Positions 43,664 through 53,959 of a DNA stretch of 57,500 bases are shown here, piece by piece. The DNA is taken from positions 162,501 through 220,000 of the forward strand of contig CAJNDS010002830.1 of assembly GCA_905221605.1 (NCBI GenBank), read 5' to 3'. Below the pieces are notes generated by a model. The model was not told where the DNA came from and did not search any database. It saw only the letters and a list, made by a program, of their open reading frames with translations. Within the stretch, counting starts at the first letter, position 1. Every line of letters begins with the position of its first letter. The stretch is from Symbiodinium natans (Eukaryota > Sar > Dinophyceae > Suessiales > Symbiodiniaceae). The translations under genes were made by a program, and so were the position numbers.

Positions 43664-44011
43664 TTGTCCCCAACAGTGCCCCAAAACTCTTCCAAGATTG
43701 GCCTTGCGGCGACTGCTGGCCATGGCCCCAGATGGCCCAAGAAAAAGCTCCCCCCAAAACATGCGCGACCCCCCGAAGTCACAAGCACAAGCCGCTCTGA
43801 TGAGGTGGAGCGTCGCTTAGAAACGGCTCAGGAGGCTCATGAACTGGGGCTGCAGCTCTTGGAATGCGTGCTGAGAAGGTTTCCGCAGCGCAGCTTCTGT
43901 AGTTCTTTCCCTGTAGGGGCTTGCTATTGCAGTGTGCAGGGAGAGCAGAGTGAGTGGTTGACCTCGCAAGTGCGGGCTGCTCAGTTTTGGCTCCTCTTGA
44001 CAACTAGTTAG
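43664..44011 (+). CDS. Hypothetical exon with helical stretch
   Basis: Reads KKKLPPKHARPPEVTSTSRS then DEVERRLETAQEAHELGLQL and LECVLRRFPQRS, a good amphipathic helix. Exon ends probably lie near 43730 and 43885. No family is recognised. Confidence 0.42.
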   Translation: MSPTVPQNSSKIGLAATAGHGPRWPKKKLPPKHARPPEVTSTSRSDEVERRLETAQEAHELGLQLLECVLRRFPQRSFCSSFPVGACYCSVQGEQSEWLTSQVRAAQFWLLLTTS

Positions 44012-44370
44012 CTTAAGAACCCTTCCAGACAAGAAAAAAAACATATTACCCTTACAAGGAAGTTTTTTTGGGGTGGTTCTGAAGCAAATAGTAGTTGAAG
44101 CGCCTGCAATGCATACATGGTGTTTTTGTCATGCAACCTTGGCCTTTGATTGCGAAGTTCTCACTGTGGTCTTAGGAAGCATATACGAAGGTTAAGCCCT
44201 GGCCACTAACGACCTGCAACCCTGCAATCACTGCGTACCCCCAGGCTAACCGCACCGGTGTCGGGAGCATGGTTTCATGCCAGGAGCCAATCTGTTGGCC
44301 AAGTTGCGCAGCCAACAACCCCCCCCCCCCTCCCACAACCCCGCCCGGCTCCACCCCATCCCTCCAGCAT
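44012..44370. other. No recognisable gene
   Basis: Contains a C10 run at about 44320-44330; nothing else. Confidence 0.35.
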
Positions 44371-44467
44371 TGCCAACACAGAGGGCGGCGGAGCTCAGGT
44401 CTTGGCGTATCCGCTTCTCGGAGATGTCACAAAGGCTGCGCATGTTGAAGCTAGGTTCCTGACATGA
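44371..44467 (+). CDS. Short possible terminal exon
   Basis: Reads AAELRSWRIRFSEMSQRLRM then LKLGS before TGA. Basic helix. No family is recognised. Confidence 0.3.
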
Positions 44468-44751
44468 CTCCGAAACACCCGTGCACATGACATGGAGGTG
44501 CTTTTGCGGCCTGTGCTGAAATGCTGGGCCGGGCCGCCTGTTCATTGATGGGAGGATTTTCCCACTCCCTTGCCAGGTTGTTGTCACTCGTCAGTCGTGG
44601 TGGTGCTGCCATTCTAGAACCCAGTCGTTCTCAAACCCATCTAGCTTCTAGATACCAGCATCTTGCTCGACTCAGACTGCTGCGCAGCGGGAGAGCGTGG
44701 CGCGGGCATCGCGATTGCAGTGACCCTCAGATGGGACACAAGGGGATTGGA

Positions 44752-44879
44752 GATGGGCGAAATTAAGCGAAGCCAAGGCTTGGGGAGACTCTCCTGTCGC
44801 AGTGTGCAAAAGCCGGCCCGAGACCTGCCAGGGAGACTGAATGTGGCAGTGCATTTGAAGTTCCTTGCTACGGCTAAGG
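44752..44879 (+). CDS. Possible first exon
   Basis: From an ATG the frame reads MGEIKRSQGLGRLSCRSVQK then RLNVAVHLKFLATAK and reaches a GT donor (GTCAGT). No family is recognised. Confidence 0.35.
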
Positions 44880-45118
44880 TCAGTGGAAGATGGTGGAGGC
44901 TCTAGACATGGGATAGGGGCGCGGAAGTCACCCCAGAAGCCCGAACCCTGAAGCGGAACGCTTCAAGCCTCCCTGGCCCTCCACGACGTGCCCTTTGCTG
45001 GAGGTGCTCGTAAGACATGGCGGTGGCCCCAGCACTTTGGAGTCCGGAAGGCGAGTAGGGTGTTTTACTTTATCTTTGTGGCTTGACAAGCGACTGCAGG
45101 AATGCAAAATATTGTCGG

Positions 45119-45394
45119 ACATCCCCACCCTAGAGATTTGGAATGTGTGGGCTATCGAAATAGGAATTTTCTGGGGAGACTCTTCCAGGGATTCTTTGGG
45201 CATACTCTGGAGTTGGGCACTCCAGACATTTTCTGGATATACTGGAGCTGGGCAATGCGGGGATACTCGTTGAGCACTCCAGGGATCTTGTGGGGACTCT
45301 GGCGTGGGGATTCGGGAGATGAGGGAGGAGTAGACCTGGAGAGGGGAAGAGTGTAACATCTAACAACCCCCCCCCGCCCCCCCTGAGGGTGGGG
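45119..45394 (+). mobile_element. Inverted-end element, copy 2
   Basis: Begins ACATCCCCACCCT and ends CTGAGGGTGGGG. The interior repeats GGGCACTCCAG and TTCTGG words. The right side carries TAACATCTAACAACCCC and a C-rich run. About 276 bp, no coding capacity. Confidence 0.7.
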
Positions 45395-45401
45395 CAAAAG
45401 C

Positions 45402-45590
45402 GTGTCACGGAATCTTACCAAGATGTCCGCCAGACACCCAGGTGTGCCTCTGCCCGACCTGAGCCGCGAGTTTAGCCAGGTTTGTGGCCCATCGGCTGGG
45501 GACTTAGACCCGGATGTGGGTCGAATTGTAGACAGCTGGATTTTCGAGCCCACGCCCGACTGGTTTCTGGCTGCCAGTCTCCCCTACTAG
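45402..45590 (+). CDS. Possible exon
   Basis: Reads MSARHPGVPLPDLSREFSQV then DPDVGRIVDSWIFEPTPDWF before TAG. Plausible, but immediately next to the repeat element. No family is recognised. Confidence 0.35.
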   Translation: MSRNLTKMSARHPGVPLPDLSREFSQVCGPSAGDLDPDVGRIVDSWIFEPTPDWFLAASLPY

Positions 45591-45853
45591 CTCCAGGTGC
45601 CCTGCCAAAGGCAATGGCACAAAGATTGGCGGCAAGCGCTAGGCCCACCTTTGATTGAGATGCAAGAGCATCAGGTTGCGGGTCGGGAAAAATGGGGGCT
45701 GAGCCGGGTGTGTTCAGGTTCCCATGGCCCGACACCCATCCTCGAGCTGGCAGCGGCCAGTAAGGTGCCGGGGTTTGGGGGACTTGGGGGACTTGGGGAG
45801 CGGCCTTTTCTCATGCTTATCTCGTGAAACTAAAAATTGTTCTGTCCCTGCAG

Positions 45854-45928
45854 GATGGGCCCAAGATTCTGGAGGACCTGTCGCGGGCTCTGTATTTCTC
45901 TGTATGCACCAGGCTTCTGATGTCTTAA
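45854..45928 (+). CDS. Short terminal exon
   Basis: After CTGCAG the frame reads DGPKILEDLSRALYFSVCTR then LLMS and TAA. Good composition. No family is recognised. Confidence 0.42.
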   Translation, partial: DGPKILEDLSRALYFSVCTRLLMS

Positions 45929-46063
45929 GCAAACCATGCCTTCTGTGGTGTTAAGGTTGCGTGAGGCGTTCGCCTCAGTTTCAAAACATCCAACCCATCG
46001 TGAATTTCACAAGCCGTGCGCGGTGCAGTGTGAAGTGTTGGGGCATCACTCGAAGGCATCAGA

Positions 46064-46963
46064 TCAACACCGAGACAAAGGTGAGGGCAGACGTGAAGAG
46101 TGGGGGCTTGTGCTGTTTTCAAGGCGGCTGTGGTTGTGTATGGCTGTGCACTTGCCAAACTGAGCGCAGGCTACACGGGCCCCCTCCGTTTGACGGATCT
46201 GCTGGGAGGCCCTTCTCACCGGTTCTTTTTGATATATGTTACGACGCGCTAGCACATGTTGGCAAAAGAGTTGCATCTCTGAGCTGAAGATCATTTCTTG
46301 AGCGACCTTTGCTGTTGCCAGGCCCTGGTGGGCATCCGCAGCCGCTGCTGCTGCGCGCGGCCGAGGCTCCCTGATGGCTCTGTCGTGTGCGCACACGTGC
46401 TTCAAATCACGGGAATCTCCATAACGAAGGCTGGAGGACTTGATTGATACTAGTACTTGCTGGTGTCGTCTTGCACAGATTTTTAGCTGGAACATGGTAG
46501 AACGATGCTTCAAGGCCTTTGCTACAGGTAGCCAGGTCTCCTCTGCACCAGCAGTCTGCTTCTCAATGCCAGGCGAAGCGCCGTGACCTTTGACTTTACA
46601 GCTGAAGCATGCTGAAGCAAGATCGAACCCAGGTGCAACAGCATTGCAATGCAGAGCTGCATCGGTTGGTTTGGAGGTGCTAACGACCAGGACTAGATGT
46701 GCAGGCCAAGTTACGCAGCTGATGCCTTTGTGTCCTGACAGCACCGGATGACAGCCAAGGCTGGAACGTGGTGAACGTTCTGCTAACAAGCTCAGGCATG
46801 GACTCGAGCGATGGCATGATAGATATGAACAATGAACACCCGCTGCTCGCACTGCTTTAGTTGCGCGACAACTGCAAGTCTCAGCCTTTTCCATCTTTGG
46901 CTGCGCAGTACCTGTGGCTGCTGCAACGCTGCTGTCTTCTCCGCATGTGGCGACTTGCCCCAA
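46064..46963 (-). CDS. Long minus-strand open frame, 299 codons
   Basis: Unbroken for 900 nt, unusual for this window outside repeats. Contains SGHKGISCVTWP, faintly WD40-like, then KPTDAALHCNAVAPGFDLAS and KALKHRSTMFQLKICARRHQ. Low-complexity Ala and Ser stretches lower confidence, and no plausible start or splice sites were fixed. It opposes the prevailing gene direction. Confidence 0.3.
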   Translation of the reverse strand: MGQVATCGEDSSVAAATGTAQPKMEKAETCSCRATKAVRAAGVHCSYLSCHRSSPCLSLLAERSPRSSLGCHPVLSGHKGISCVTWPAHLVLVVSTSKPTDAALHCNAVAPGFDLASACFSCKVKGHGASPGIEKQTAGAEETWLPVAKALKHRSTMFQLKICARRHQQVLVSIKSSSLRYGDSRDLKHVCAHDRAIREPRPRAAAAAADAHQGLATAKVAQEMIFSSEMQLFCQHVLARRNIYQKEPVRRASQQIRQTEGARVACAQFGKCTAIHNHSRLENSTSPHSSRLPSPLSRC

Positions 46964-47132
46964 TGCACTGGTGTGGGACTGAGAGATCGCTCAAGAGCCA
47001 CTTGTCTCGTTGACCACTGTCTGACACATGTGTGACATCTTGAGCATGCATTGTGCATGGCTTTGCGAGCTTTTCTTTCCCAATTCGATTGCGCAGTGAG
47101 CCATTGTTTGCATGCTGTCATAGAGTCTTAGA

Positions 47133-47276
47133 GAGTGGTGCTGAAAGATGAGGTTGATCTTGCAGAGGAGAGGGCTTTAGAGGCGCACGCGGAGGATTGA
47201 GAAATATGCAGCCTGGCACGAGATCGAGCGTGATGGAGTAGCGATGAAGGCTCATGTTAGGTGTTCGAGCGTGACG
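47133..47276 (+). CDS. Charged helical exon(s)
   Basis: Two pieces: VVLKDEVDLAEERALEAHAE (about 47133-47200), then in another frame EKYAAWHEIERDGVAMKAHV (about 47197-47260). Both look like coiled-coil sequence. The change of frame across 10 bases implies an unresolved boundary or an indel. Confidence 0.38.
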
Positions 47277-47607
47277 TAGTGTGGGCGTGCCAAACCCTGC
47301 CAGGAGGGCTCACCGCTCTTCACATTGACTGGCCATCCAGAGGCTCTGCGCTCGACGCAAATTCGATCAAGTGCGGACACCGTCCATCGGAGCCCGACAC
47401 CCACCAGCTTTGGCCGCTTGCATGAACTTGCCTTGGCAGGAGGACCCTCTTTCTGGTTTTTTCCGCTACCGGCATGCCAGCGTGGTCGAGGGCTGAGCCT
47501 GGCAGCTACAATCCGGGTCTTCTCTGTCTGACACACTTTGCTCGCTTCACTTTGCTGTCTGGCCGCACTCTCACACTTCATTCTCTCTTCTGCACCTGCA
47601 TCAGCAG
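47277..47607. other. No firm gene
   Basis: A minus frame (47252-47581) and a + frame (47325-47531) compete; neither is convincing. Confidence 0.3.
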
Positions 47608-47727
47608 ACGGTTTTCGTCGAATTTCTGAACCGCTTCGCAGGTGCTTCTGAACAAGGAGGTTCCGGCGGGCTACAGGCGAATGTCAACCTCATCAGGCAT
47701 CACTGCCGGGTTTTGAAAAGTTGCTAA
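47608..47727 (+). CDS. Short exon (TVFVEFLNRFAG)
   Basis: After CAGCAG the frame reads TVFVEFLNRFAGASEQGGSG then LQANVNLIRHHCRVLKSC before TAA. A GT at 47642 after TTCGCAG could end the exon early. No family is recognised. Confidence 0.38.
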   Translation, partial: TVFVEFLNRFAGASEQGGSGGLQANVNLIRHHCRVLKSC

Positions 47728-48390
47728 TTCTCCACAAATGTCAGACATGCGGCTCTACATTTCATCCGGACCCCTGCAGGTGGCTCGTACTTGGAGCAGG
47801 CCCTCAGCCGAATGAGGGGTTGTTCAGGTCTTCGGGGCTTCGGGGTGCTTGATAAGGATCGGCTTTTTTTTAACATGTTTCGGGTCGAGCCAGTTTCTGG
47901 AGATGGATTGGATCACCACGTGCAAGCACAGGTAGGCATCACATGGCATCATTGAAGTGGCGAGACTGGACACCGGTACCCTAAACTCTGAACCCTGAAT
48001 CCTGAAACTGTGCCTGCAAAGCGCCAGGATGATGAATCCGTCCGCGTGGCGTGCCCAGGAGTGGCTGCAGAAGCAGCCTGGGTCCATCACTAGGTCATGA
48101 GGTCATCAGGCTTTCTGCATCACTTGGCCCTCCTGAATGCAAAGGTCTGGGATGAGTTGCTCCAGATTGGGGTGCAAGGAGGCAAGAGTATCTCGCATCC
48201 CAGATATTTGGGCCGCAGTTGCAGCATCATGCACCTATCCACACAGGGCAGTGCCAGCCCTCTGCACGGCACTGAGTTTTACCATTGCCAACACCCTCGT
48301 GCACACACACACATGTTTTGTAAGAGCTGCTTCACTTCGTAGACCTCGGACCTTCTCTCCCGCGGAACACGTGACATTTGGAGATTTCAG
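47728..48390. other. No recognisable gene
   Basis: A few CCCTAAACTCTGAACCCTGAATCC words at about 47980-48005. A short (CA)n at 48302-48312. Confidence 0.35.
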
Positions 48391-48645
48391 GCAGAAGTGG
48401 CATTTGTGAAACTGGAAAGGGGCGAGCCCGAGCCTTGTCAATTTGCGTTGTGCTGGGTCTTGGTTGGGGACATGGCTGCTATGCCCTCGCGCTCGACACA
48501 AGATGTGAGTTTTCACCAATTGGGGTTCAGGTGGGACGAACTCCAAGAAACCGAGAAGGCTGTATTGCGCGGGGCTTGGCTTCGTTTCTTGGAACGGCAC
48601 CATGGCTTGGCAACACCCGACCTCTCGCAAAAGCTAAGTTGGTAA
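48391..48645 (+). CDS. Terminal exon of a hypothetical protein, 84 codons
   Basis: After TTTCAG the frame reads AEVAFVKLERGEPEPCQFAL, then CWVLVGDMAAMPSRSTQD and FRWDELQETEKAVLRGAWLR, ending ATPDLSQKLSW before TAA 48643-48645. Very protein-like throughout. No family is recognised. Confidence 0.58.
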   Translation, partial: AEVAFVKLERGEPEPCQFALCWVLVGDMAAMPSRSTQDVSFHQLGFRWDELQETEKAVLRGAWLRFLERHHGLATPDLSQKLSW

Positions 48646-48834
48646 GCAGCAGAGTGGGTTTCTCCAGGGCTTACGACAACTTTGAGAAAGAGCGCAGCTG
48701 CAAATTCCACGTTGTAGAACTAGTTGTTCGTGCCTATATTGGTCGATGAGACGTTAGCGGATTTGCGTGAGTGTGTGGCACAGAGGTGAAGGTTGTAGGG
48801 CAGAACATGTGTAAAAGCTGGGCTGGTCCATGAA

Positions 48835-48977
48835 GAGTTCTCTTCATAGCTCTCTTCGCACGATGCACCGAGGTCGCTTAGCCTCTGCAGCCGCGTCCTG
48901 AGAAGGGCCGACTCGATTTCGCTCTTCAGAGCAGCCAACGAAGCCTTCACCCCCGAAAGGTCGACATCCTTCAAGAT
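48835..48977 (-). CDS. Minus-strand exon (LKDVDLSGVKASLAALKSEI)
   Basis: On the minus strand, after CTTTAG, the frame reads ILKDVDLSGVKASLAALKSE then SALLRTRLQRLSDLGASCEE. A heptad-like helix suggests a coiled coil. This is the most convincing minus-strand exon in the window and implies convergence with the gene ending at 48645. Confidence 0.48.
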
Positions 48978-49152
48978 CTAAAGAATCTAGAATGTTTCTC
49001 CGGAACCTTGAGGTGATGAACCCTGAAGGCCTCAAGGCTCAGAAGGAACAAGGATGCAAAGGAGCACCACCACACCCCCCCCCCCCCGGAAGCAGGAATT
49101 GTGGGTTTTTGATTACTCCACCGGGTGATGACTGACTCCTTGTGAGCATACC

Positions 49153-49395
49153 GTGGAACTGTGGAAGCGAGCATCAGGCCGGACAGCAGCCAAGAAGCCA
49201 GATGCTAAGGCTGGTCAAGCAAGTTCCCAGGCTGTGACACGTAACTTCACAAGGCTTGGAAATCCCAAAAAAGAACAGCGGCAGGGGGCTCAAAACTGCT
49301 TTACAGACTTTGCTCCTTATTCTTTGGAAGGCGGGCGACTCAAACAAAATGTTTTGTGGCCACCTTGTATTGCTTGTGGTTCCACATGCCCATGA
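49153..49395 (+). CDS. Possible exon with PPCIACGSTCP
   Basis: Reads ELWKRASGRTAAKKPDAKAG then NFTRLGNPKKEQRQGAQNCF and ends in CxxCGSTCP before TGA. It could be a basic protein with a metal knuckle. The overlapping minus frame is less convincing. Confidence 0.35.
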   Translation: MELWKRASGRTAAKKPDAKAGQASSQAVTRNFTRLGNPKKEQRQGAQNCFTDFAPYSLEGGRLKQNVLWPPCIACGSTCP

Positions 49396-50030
49396 GTAGA
49401 CATGCGTATTCCGCAAGGACACGCTGCCTTTGTGAAACTGCTGGGACACTTGTGGTTTGCCAAGCTCGGCACCCCGAAATGCCGTAGTTGGGCCGTGAGG
49501 TCTTATGATTCAAGGAATGCAAACGCTAGCTTTTACCTCGTTCTCAAGTTCCGAAGTGCAATCCCATCATAGCCAACAGGTGGGCAGCTGCTGGCTTGCG
49601 GTGCTGTGTCCCAGCAGCTATCTTCAGGCGGGGCGGAACATGCCTGACGCGTTCATGGAGTCTTCATGGGATCCTGGTCCAGGCTTCCAAAGAGGGCCTC
49701 CTACTGGCCTGCTGCTTGGGAGAGCTTTGGAAGTGGTTCCCATGGGCTTCTGCAGCATGCCAAAGATGTCGCTGCATGTCGCTGCATGTCGCTGCATGTC
49801 GCTGCCAGTATCTGCCAGTCAAAGCTACTAACGTCCCAAGCCCCCGCACCTGCAGTCCCTCCTTGAGGTGCCGCCTCAGCGCATCCCGACGCCCTGCTAT
49901 GTGCCGAGCGTGAAGCTACGTGCGGAGCTCTTCCGTCTTTGTTTTGATTGGACGGCTGCCGCCAGTGTGCCGCTCTGCCGGTAGCAACCTCTTAGGAGAG
50001 CTGCTTCCAGAGAATAACATTTTGTGGCGT
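49396..50030. other. No firm gene; 10-bp repeat
   Basis: Four copies of GCTGCATGTC occur at about 49767-49804. The rest is unresolved. Confidence 0.4.
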
Positions 50031-50265
50031 CGTGATCGAAACCTGTGCTTGCCGACGCCCCTCCCCTTTTCATCACGAGCATCACATCACCTGGCAATGC
50101 CTACACGACCGGATCTACTCAATTGTCAGATGTGCGGGGATGCTTTTTCTCCTTTCTCTCCCATCAATCGACCCAATTCCCGTCAAAGTCGAACCTATCG
50201 GAGACCCAGCTCTCTCCTTCTCCATCTTTCTTCGTGTTCCCCTCAGAGTGCTTGAGGGCTTGCCT

Positions 50266-50286
50266 CTCTGTCTCTCTCGCTCTCTC

Positions 50287-50324
<38 letters not shown>

Positions 50325-50590
50325 GCTGTCTGTCTGTCTGTCTATCAATCTGTCTGTCTCTCTCTGTCTCTCTCTGTCTCTCTCTGTCTCTCTCTGTCTC
50401 TCTCTGTCTCTCTCTGTCTCTCTCTGTCTCTCTCTGTCTCTCTCTGTCTCTCTCTGTCTCTCTCTGTCTCTCTCTGTCTCTCTCTGTCTCTCTCTGTCTC
50501 TCTCTGTCTCTCTCTGTCTCTCTCTGTCTCTCTCTGTCTCTCTCTGTCTCTCTCTGTCTCTCTCTGTCTCTCTCTGTCTGTCTCTCTCCT
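50266..50590. repeat. (TCTCTCTG)n 8-bp microsatellite
   Basis: Irregular (TC)n at 50266-50335, then about 27 near-perfect TCTCTCTG units to 50580. The long open frames crossing it on both strands are repeat products. Confidence 0.96.
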
Positions 50591-50828
50591 TCCCTCCCTC
50601 ATGCAGTCATGCAGAGGCGACAGTAGCCTTAGAATCTTCGCAAGGGACACTTGGCACTGCCCCTCCGGCTCTGTGCGCCGCAGCACATGGTGTGAGAAGA
50701 TTCCGCTTTCTTCATGCCCGGCAGAAGAGCAATCTTTATGGAGCAGGTGGAGACAGAAAAGGGCGACAAACATTGCATGATCTCCTTGTGACAGTGGTCG
50801 AGAATCAAAGGCGGGCCCTTGTAACCAT

Positions 50829-51084
50829 TATGTCATCCAACGCAATGCAACAACGTCCGCAATGGAGAGAACTTCGCAGCACCGATGCACTGCTACAAGT
50901 TTCCAACAGGACGAATCTCTGTTGTGCGCCGGGCCTGTTGCGGTGCTGTGGTCGGGTCGGCGGCGGGAGCCGGAGCAGACTTCTACTGGGCCATGCCTTG
51001 GGTGGGGCGCAGAGCTGCGCAGCTGTTGAAAATTGCTTGGAACTCTTGCCGAGTGCTGCCCCAGGGGCCGGCAGATTTCTAAAC
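50829..51084 (+). CDS. Hypothetical exon with Gly/Ala membrane-like segment
   Basis: Reads NGENFAAPMHCYKFPTGRIS, then VVRRACCGAVVGSAAGAGAD and FYWAMPWVGRRAAQLLKIAW before TAA. The small-residue stretch could be a glycine-zipper membrane helix. No family is recognised. Confidence 0.42.
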
Positions 51085-51251
51085 AGAATGTGGGCAAGTG
51101 GACAATCGATGCTCTGCCTCTAAATTGGCCGAAGGGAGCTTTCCAAACTTTGCGAGGCATTAAGGCGGAGTCTGCCTGCTGCAGGGAGCCGATGCAGGTG
51201 CAAGAGATTTGTCAGAGAATGTGAGCATTGTGACCCTTAGGATACCCTTAG

Positions 51252-51475
51252 GCTTGAATGAAGTGCAGAGGCTTTGCAAAGGCTTTCAACAAGTACAGCA
51301 CGGCAAGTTCCGTGCAGATGCAGCGGCAGCTCCAAGCTCCTGGCAGGGTGTGCCGGTCTATCTGGATGGGCAGTGCGTGGGCCAGAGTGACAAAGATGGA
51401 CTCGTGGCCGGCCTGCCGCATTTCCACTTGGGGCAATCAGAGCTACTCTCAAAGCTGCGCGGCAGAGATGTCTAA
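51252..51475 (+). CDS. Terminal exon of a hypothetical protein
   Basis: After CTTAG the frame reads LNEVQRLCKGFQQVQHGKFR, then SSWQGVPVYLDGQCVGQSDK and GLPHFHLGQSELLSKLRG before TAA. Clearly protein-like. It probably belongs with 50829-51084. No family is recognised. Confidence 0.52.
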
Positions 51476-51501
51476 CCATTCATGTGTATCTGCATCTCTG
51501 A

Positions 51502-51765
51502 TTGCCAGGAAGTCTTTGTCAAGCCTGGCCGCCGCATGTTCTTGCCTCAGCCGAGCCATTGGAGCTGTGGAATGAAGCCGCTGAGGAGGCATTGTGCCAA
51601 AGGTCCGCACCTTTTCGCACCATCCAAAAGGCAAGTATACCGCCAACCTTGACTTCCTTCAAAAGTACTTCCAGTCCTACCCAGGTCCGACAAGGTGAAT
51701 CGAGGTCCCAACTCGGAACTTCAGGCTCCAGTCGCCAAGCGCGGGCGCGGAAGCTGCCGAGTTGA
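51502..51765 (+). CDS. Possible exon, frame uncertain
   Basis: LASAEPLELWNEAAEEALCQ in one frame competes with EVFVKPGRRMFLPQPSHWSC in another after the CCAG at about 51507. One is real at most. Confidence 0.3.
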   Translation: MPGSLCQAWPPHVLASAEPLELWNEAAEEALCQRSAPFRTIQKASIPPTLTSFKSTSSPTQVRQGESRSQLGTSGSSRQARARKLPS

Positions 51766-51927
51766 AGCTGACCGGTGAAGGCCCACGGGTTCCACAGTCT
51801 CCAATGTCGCTCTGATAGGTTCGAAGGACTTGTTGGGCATTGGCTTGATCTATAGGTCTTTGCTGAATCGCAGTTGCAAGGATAAGATTCCATGGGCCGT
51901 GCCCGGTTGAGGTGAACACGTGCTGCT

Positions 51928-52203
51928 TTGCGTTGGCCGTGTCTTCCTTTTTCTGCAGGCCCGTCCGTGAATAGGAGCAGCAGCATCAGAGACATCATGG
52001 GGCACCCTGCATTGCGGCCAGTTGGAATCCTTTGCTTAGCTGTATTGTCGGATCACGAACCTCACGATTCCCTTGTTCATTCGCCTCATTGGCTTTGCTG
52101 TATGCAATTGAAGGCTGAAGGCTCACCTCCAGAATGGAAATTGAAGCATGGGGCCGAGAGTGGTCAACATTTCCTGAAACCAGCACAGAGTCGAGCCAGG
52201 TAA
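51928..52203 (+). CDS. Possible exon
   Basis: Reads GPSVNRSSSIRDIMGHPALR then AEGSPPEWKLKHGAESGQHF and ends LKPAQSRAR before TAA. Moderately protein-like. No family is recognised. Confidence 0.32.
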   Translation: MRWPCLPFSAGPSVNRSSSIRDIMGHPALRPVGILCLAVLSDHEPHDSLVHSPHWLCCMQLKAEGSPPEWKLKHGAESGQHFLKPAQSRAR

Positions 52204-53801
52204 GGAGGAGAATTGTTTCTTGCTGTCCAGCCGTGGCACAGTCTTCATGCCTGCTGCCTGCGGCCTCTGTAAGTTTGAGCGGGAGTCCGTCCCAGGGCGC
52301 ATTCACTACTAAGGATGACCACCGACTTGAGGCAGATTCCGGAGGTCGGACAGTCACACCGTCTTGGTAAGAACATGCTAAACGCACATGACCGCCGCTT
52401 CAAGTGGACCTGGCTACTCCCGGTCTGCCAAGATGCAAAGCTCCAAAGCCAGGATGCCACCGACTTCCGGGGCAAAGTCTGCTTCGACGAGGGTCTTCCT
52501 TCACAGGCATCGTCGCAGCAGGTTGTCCAAAGAGGCTTTCGGATGGATGATGCGGAACGGGACCTTCAACGGGATTCTCTTGGGGTGGGCGCTTCAGGGA
52601 AGCTTGGCGGGATTCTTTGCGGCTTCTTTGGGGATTTCATGGACGGGACGAAATGCACGCACAACGTTTTTTTAAAAGGTCTTAAAGGGGGCCCTTAGTA
52701 GCTAGAGGGAGTGAGCCCACACGTAATGTGTAATTGTGGGGGCAGAAGTCCTTTAAGTACGCACCACATGAGTGTACATGGCGCTCTGTAATTCTTTTAT
52801 TGCGCCGTGAATGTAGTAATGATTGCAAAAGAACCCAGTAACTCTACGTATTTAACGGGTTCTTTGTGGGTTCACTTAGTTGACGCATATTTGTAGAAAA
52901 TTGCGGCGTGATTGAAAAGAACTAAATTGCACGCCTGAACGAACAAAATGATAGAATCTAACAACTCCACACCGAGGTGTGAATAAGAAGACAACCAGAA
53001 GCCTAGTCCCATCTCCCTAAGCCTTTCGCCACCCCCCCCCCCCCCCCCCCCAACCTCTGTCCGGTACCAGGACATCCGCTCCTGCTTCCATCCGCTCGTC
53101 GTGCCGGGCGGACAGCCGTGCCATCGACTTGGACTTGGGGGGGTTTTGCCCAAAGCTGTTTGCTGCGAGAGTTACCCAAAGCCCCAAGCATGAGCATCCC
53201 AAACCAGCATGGCCCGGTCGAGGCAGCAGGCTTTTCCAGTCACTGCGGCCAGAGGCACTCAGTGGTGCGCTGGGGCCTCAGAAGCAGCAGCTCAGTGAAT
53301 GTTAAGTTCGCATGCGGGGGGTTCTTTAAGCGTGACAGGCAGAGACAGGGAGAAACCTGATTGCAAAGTGGAGCTACGGCACTAGGTCAGTACATTGCGA
53401 AGAACTCATCGTCAACGCTCCATGAGTCAGCCAGCCCCGCAGTTTTCTGAGGAAGTGTGGATAAGATTTGACAGGTAATGACAGGTATTACAACGCGCCA
53501 CAAAGTGCTAAAGCTTGCAAAGAGGTTGGCAGAATGCCTGGGACCCTGGGAGCTATTTTGGGAAGCTGTTCTCTCTCAATACAGTTCCGGCGGGTTTGGC
53601 GGTCAGACCGTCGGAGGATGGTCTAACGGAGGATGGTCCAAGAATGGTTCTTGGAGGCACTGAGCCCTCCCTTAGCTCCGGATCCAAGGGCTGTTCGATC
53701 GCCCAAAGCCAAACACTCAAGCCCTCAAAAAGTTCTCCCCTGGAGCCGGACCCTCACACACGTAAGTTATATTTCTGAGTCCTGACCCAAGCTCCTTGCA
53801 G
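52204..53801. other. Mostly non-coding; minisatellite relic and homopolymer
   Basis: Two competing + frames at 52315-52698 are unresolved. 52555-52640 carries GGGATTCTTTGCGGCTTCTTTGGGG-type words of the dispersed minisatellite family. A C run of about 22 lies at 53031-53052. Nothing further is supported. Confidence 0.4.
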
Positions 53802-53879
53802 CGGACAGGAGCTTCGACCCAAGCAAGGAGGGGCTTGAGCGGCTTGCCGACGAGGAGTGCGCGTGCAAGGCTGGGAGGG
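53802..53879 (+). CDS. Orphan exon (SFDPSKEGLERLADEECACK)
   Basis: After TTGCAG the frame reads DRSFDPSKEGLERLADEECA then CK and a GC donor (GCTGGG). The frame has no nearby ATG, as expected for an internal exon. No family is recognised. Confidence 0.45.
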
Positions 53880-53959
53880 TGGGAGGGTCTTTGCGGGTCG
53901 CTTTTGTAGGTTTTCCGCAACAGCCGCAGCATGACTACCTTGGTCTTTTGGTCTCTTGT

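Noticed and set aside
49920-50255. CQMCGDAFSPF considered as a FYVE-type zinc finger
   Set aside because: Only one Cys pair; the remaining Cys/His pattern is absent.
50032-51123. 363-codon ORF starting in the (TCTCTCTG)n tract
   Set aside because: The Ser/Leu-rich part is microsatellite; downstream, a different frame is better supported (50829-51084).
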